A stretch of 64,000 bases of DNA from Palsa-870 sp035937155 (GTDB lineage Bacteria > Chloroflexota > Dormibacteria > Dormibacterales > Dormibacteraceae). Positions within the stretch are counted from its first letter, which is position 1. Every line of letters starts with the position of its first letter. The position numbers and the translations under genes were made by a program. The DNA is taken from NCBI GenBank assembly GCA_035937155.1, contig DASYVJ010000003.1, positions 11,622 to 75,621 on the forward strand, read 5' to 3'. Under the pieces are notes generated by a model. It was not told the origin of the DNA and did no database searches. It worked only from the letters and a program-made list of their open reading frames with translations. This document shows, in pieces, positions 61,719 through 64,000 of the stretch.

Positions 61719-61850
61719 AGTGTCAACGACGGTTTCGGCTGCCACGCCGCCGAACTCGCAACTAAGCTGCGCGAAGTGTTGGAACGGTGAGCGCTTCGCC
61801 CACAAATATCGACGCCATCACCCTGTTCGTAGAGGATTTAGGCGACACCC
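61719..61850 (+). pseudogene. Relic of the hydrolase-VOC junction (C-terminus of hydrolase and N-terminus of VOC)
   Basis: The stretch encodes NDGFGCHAAELATKLREVLER-stop, then from the overlapping GTG at 61787 MSASPTNIDAITLFVEDL. It mirrors 57380-57493 (GFGSHAADFAIKLREVLEQ-stop, then MSTAPKNIDAITLFVEDL) including the GTGA overlap. Both genes stop matching outside this short core: the hydrolase body and the VOC C-terminal part are gone. Confidence 0.75.
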
Positions 61851-62060
61851 TCACCCTTGGGGCCTACTTTCTCGGACAACAATCCAAGAATGCCGATCGG
61901 ACCGCAGCCCACATCGAGAACCCTCGCGCCCCGGCTGGATGCCGATCGAGTCGAGCAGCCATCGCGCCGACGATTCGTACTCCTTGGCTTGCGCGCACAA
62001 CCGATTCAACTCAGTCGCAGTTCCGCCAAAGACGTAGTCAGCCGATAGCTCTCGTTTCAT
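61851..62060 (-). pseudogene. Frameshifted 5' relic of a SAM methyltransferase
   Basis: On the minus strand the ATG at 62060 gives MKRELSADYVFGGTATELNR, then KEYESSARWLLDSIGIQPG, the N-terminus of a methyltransferase. One extra base then shifts the frame. In the other frame the methyltransferase motif continues as ARVLDVGCGPIGILGLLSEKVGPKG until about 61852, where it meets the VOC relic. It is not functional as it stands. Confidence 0.7.
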
Positions 62061-62171
62061 GCCGCCGTGGTCGGGGCCGACATGCCAATCCCCGCATGGT
62101 GCTCGCTCTATTTTCTTGTCCTGAACTCCCAGCCGTCAAGTACAACGAGTCCATCCACCCACGGTGTTACG

Positions 62172-62198
62172 GCGGCGCGGCCGGGGTGGCCGCGCCGC
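62172..62198 (-). terminator. Perfect 11-bp hairpin, candidate terminator
   Basis: GCGGCGCGGCC and GGCCGCGCCGC pair fully around a five-base loop, nine bases after the stop of the barrel-type secreted protein gene. A T-run is lacking on the minus strand, so it may be a factor-aided terminator. Confidence 0.7.
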
Positions 62199-62206
62199 AT
62201 TTGTGA

Positions 62207-62695
62207 TCAGCTCAGATTGAACGTGTCCCAAGAGTCGGTCTGGTTGACTACCTTGATCAACAGTTCTCCCCGCGCGTCCTTGTACCGACCGGTTCCTCCA
62301 ACTACCGGGATAGAAAATTCGCTGCCTGGAGTGGTTGCCGAGGCAATGTTCACGAGACCCGTCGTTGAGATTTGCCCGCCGGCCAGCATCACGCTGAAGC
62401 TGCACTCGGCCTCGGGTCCGCTCGATCGAGCTACGCTGGTGACGACGCACCCAACACCGCCGTGGCCGAGGTTGGTTTCCATCCCGCTGTTCGTGAAGAG
62501 GTCGCTGCTGATTCCGATGGCGTCGCCAACGGACAGCGCATTCGGATTTGCGGCGTGAACACGGAACTCGGTCTGGTGCTCGAATAAGGTGAAATGTTTG
62601 CCGTCACCACCGCTCGCAGCAACCGGATTTAGTGCGAACCCGGCAATTGCGCCTACGGTGACCGTAGCGAGAATGGCGAGCCTGACCTTGAGCAT
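62207..62695 (-). CDS. Secreted allene-oxide-cyclase-barrel-like protein
   Basis: The 162-residue product begins with a signal peptide MLKVRLAILATVTVGAIAGF, cleaved near AAS. The mature part has the barrel-type pattern FTLFEHQTEFRV, then SVGDAIGISSDLF, CSFSVMLAGGQISTTGLVNI and the characteristic VVGGTGRYKDARGELLIKV near the C-terminus, as in dirigent/allene oxide cyclase-like folds. The ATG at 62695 has AGGAGG six bases upstream. Function unknown. Confidence 0.82.
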   Translation of the reverse strand: MLKVRLAILATVTVGAIAGFALNPVAASGGDGKHFTLFEHQTEFRVHAANPNALSVGDAIGISSDLFTNSGMETNLGHGGVGCVVTSVARSSGPEAECSFSVMLAGGQISTTGLVNIASATTPGSEFSIPVVGGTGRYKDARGELLIKVVNQTDSWDTFNLS

Positions 62696-63108
62696 TGGCT
62701 TCCTCCTCCCTGTCGAGGGAACACCACATGGACGGCATCCGCAAGTCCACACTGGACGCTCTCAGGCCCGCCGTCAAGATGGCTGAATGGTCACCTCAAG
62801 GCGCCAGGACCACCTGCGCTAATCGCAATTTCGTGGACCGCGTTGTTCCCATAGCCCAGGCGGTTCCATTCCGACTTTTCGGGCTGCGTTCGGCCCGCTT
62901 CATCAGTGGCTCGAGCCTTGATTGTGAAGCAACAGGACCGGTCGACCTCAATGAGCGCCTCCCATCGCCGCCAGCTGTATCTCGAGCGCCGGCCCAATAT
63001 CGCCGCCTCTTTGCCGAATCGGGGCGTCCGCTCGATGGAGCGCGGTGTGTGGCGGCCGGTGCGGCAGCGGCAGGAACGTGAGTTGAAACTCAGTTAATCT
63101 GCCGCCTG
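62696..63108. other. 413-base region with no supported gene
   Basis: Open frames here lack homology and start signals, and the codon pattern is not consistent. It presumably holds the promoters of the divergent barrel protein and DinB genes. TTAATC near 63094 could be a -10 for the DinB gene. Confidence 0.5.
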
Positions 63109-63672
63109 ATGGCGGCGAACCCACGTACCCTTCGCGCGACGCTCTTACGCTTTTACCAGCTCACACACGAACGGTTGTTGAAGGTTGCTGAGGAGCTCTC
63201 TCCCGAGCAATTTAAGTGGAGCGCGGGTCCAAGCCTTCACTCGGTCGCCTGGCAGCTGTGGCACGCCGCCCGCTGGGACGACGTTCTCGCATCCTACTTT
63301 CACAGGGCCCGGGCTCAGGATCCTCGTACACAGGTATGGGAGAGAGAATCGCTGGCGGATCGATGGTCCCTGGCTTCCGGCTCGATGGGCCGGCGCGACA
63401 CCGGAACTGAGATGTCGAACGAGGCGGCGGAAGAGATTCGGTTCCCGGACCAGAAGGAAGTCGTCGGCTACGCCAGACTCGCCTTCGCGTACGCCGAGGA
63501 GGCGATCGAGCTCATGCCGGATGGCCTGTTGCTGGCGGTTGCAAAGGATGATCCGGACGGCGACACGCAACTCGACAACGTCCTCATCTACCTAGAACAC
63601 CTGAGCCGCCATCTCGGGATGATCGAGTCGATTCGCGGGCTTCAGGGGTTGGTCGGCTCTTCCACCCGCTGA
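63109..63672 (+). CDS. DinB family protein
   Basis: The 187-residue four-helix bundle protein of the DinB/YfiT type has RFYQLTHERLLKVAEELSPEQFKW, then a metal-site His in SVAWQLWHAARWDDVLA and the last His pair in EHLSRHLGMIESIRGLQG. Such proteins bind a divalent metal and often are thiol-S-transferases (for bacillithiol or mycothiol), which is inferred. No partner gene is beside it. Confidence 0.88.
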   Translation: MAANPRTLRATLLRFYQLTHERLLKVAEELSPEQFKWSAGPSLHSVAWQLWHAARWDDVLASYFHRARAQDPRTQVWERESLADRWSLASGSMGRRDTGTEMSNEAAEEIRFPDQKEVVGYARLAFAYAEEAIELMPDGLLLAVAKDDPDGDTQLDNVLIYLEHLSRHLGMIESIRGLQGLVGSSTR

Positions 63673-63693
63673 CGTGTGATCGGAGGCACACCC

Positions 63694-63756
63694 GATTCCA
63701 CCCTTTTGGCGCCAGAAGAGTCAATGCTCGCGGCTGATTCCACCCTTTTGGCGCCA
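63694..63756. repeat. Direct repeat of 21 bases, two copies
   Basis: The 21-base unit (begins GATTCCACCC, then TTTTGGCGCCA) occurs at 63694-63714 and 63736-63756, 42 bases apart. Each contains the TGGCGCCA palindrome. It lies in the gap between the DinB gene and the TetR 3' end. Confidence 0.75.
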
Positions 63757-63856
63757 ACGGGGTGAAATTCGGAGCCTTGGGCTATCCCTGCGGATTGGAG
63801 AGAATAAAAGTTGGTAGCCCCGGCGGGATTCGGGGCGATAGTTGCGATACCGGCGA

Positions 63857-64000
63857 TCAGGTTCGCTTTCTCCTGATTTGCCCCGCTGGTTGAAGAAGCG
63901 TGGTGATCAATGCATCCCCCAGCCATTCCTCGTAGCGGGATGGCGTCCAGCCTCTCTCGAAGACCAGCTGGGTGTACTGGTCGGGGCCGCTCAGCGCCCA
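63857..64000 (-). CDS. TetR family regulator, C-terminal part (5' end off window)
   Basis: The last 47 residues are WALSGPDQYTQLVFERGWTP followed by SRYEEWLGDALITTLL, the usual C-terminal helix pattern of one TetR group (GP..Y..LV..RGW....YE.WL...L). It ends TGA at 63857. It is not a false frame, as the other frames are interrupted. Its target genes lie beyond the window. Confidence 0.65.
   Translation of the reverse strand, partial: WALSGPDQYTQLVFERGWTPSRYEEWLGDALITTLLQPAGQIRRKRT

Noticed and set aside
62695..63081. A 128-codon plus-strand frame between the barrel protein and DinB genes
   Set aside because: No motif, no good start context, and composition unlike real genes here.

Overview
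The window is about 64 kb of high-GC bacterial chromosome, densely coded on both strands, with no rRNA, CRISPR array, IS element or prophage visible. The gene content suggests a free-living, probably soil, Gram-positive-like or Chloroflexota/Dormibacterota-like bacterium. It has an indirect Asn/Gln-tRNA amidotransferase (gatCAB), an F420-type luciferase-like oxidoreductase, trehalose synthesis genes, lipobox lipoproteins, many VOC, SRPBCC, NTF2 and DinB small-domain proteins, and promoters whose -10 boxes lie 6-7 bases from the start codon, so the mRNAs look leaderless. No marker here fixes the phylum, so this placement is inference.

Layout. 1-11 kb: mainly housekeeping on the minus strand (an RNA uridine methyltransferase cut by the window edge, a PHP phosphatase, gatC-gatA-gatB, then pcrA/uvrD-ligA). 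11-20 kb: two nucleotidyl cyclase-domain proteins (GAF-cyclase and a large AAA-TPR-cyclase), a secreted SLT transglycosylase with a long leader, an acyltransferase, small-domain proteins and tRNA-Lys. 20-29 kb: a quinone-oxidoreductase homologue, a membrane-anchored peptide-binding protein, and a facing five-gene oligopeptide ABC operon (SBP-oppB-oppC-oppD-oppF). 29-36 kb: a lone xanthine-dehydrogenase-type large subunit, trehalose-6-phosphate synthase facing its phosphatase, an AidB-like acyl-CoA dehydrogenase and the F420-type enzyme. 37-39 kb: a mntR-mntH manganese pair with two candidate operators. 39-46 kb: lipoproteins, a GT87-like membrane glycosyltransferase overlapping an HNH-like secreted nuclease tail to tail, an SDR epimerase, and an iron-sulphur CDGSH/DUF5996/DUF1801 operon. 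46-50 kb: TetR plus an ABC-2 type exporter and proline iminopeptidase. 50.7-56.1 kb: one tight minus-strand operon (HTH regulator, ATPase-less Clp N-domain protein, heterodimeric ABC exporter, methyltransferase). 56-64 kb: small stress or catabolic modules (hydrolase-VOC, TetR with NTF2-VOC-SDR), gene relics, a barrel-type secreted protein, DinB and a partial TetR.

The most notable signals are four. First, the HTH / Clp-N / ABC exporter operon has a consensus promoter overlaid by a palindrome and resembles a sensing and efflux system for ClpC-targeting compounds. Second, seven copies of a two-hairpin intergenic repeat are present, one lying inside the gatA-gatB junction and apparently translated as the GatB N-terminus. 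Third, two rearrangement scars show the 5' halves of convergent genes fused tail to tail, and one includes a degenerate copy of the hydrolase-VOC junction found 4.3 kb away. Fourth, a 66-codon HTH gene has no canonical start codon but a strong extended -10 exactly where a leaderless start would require it.
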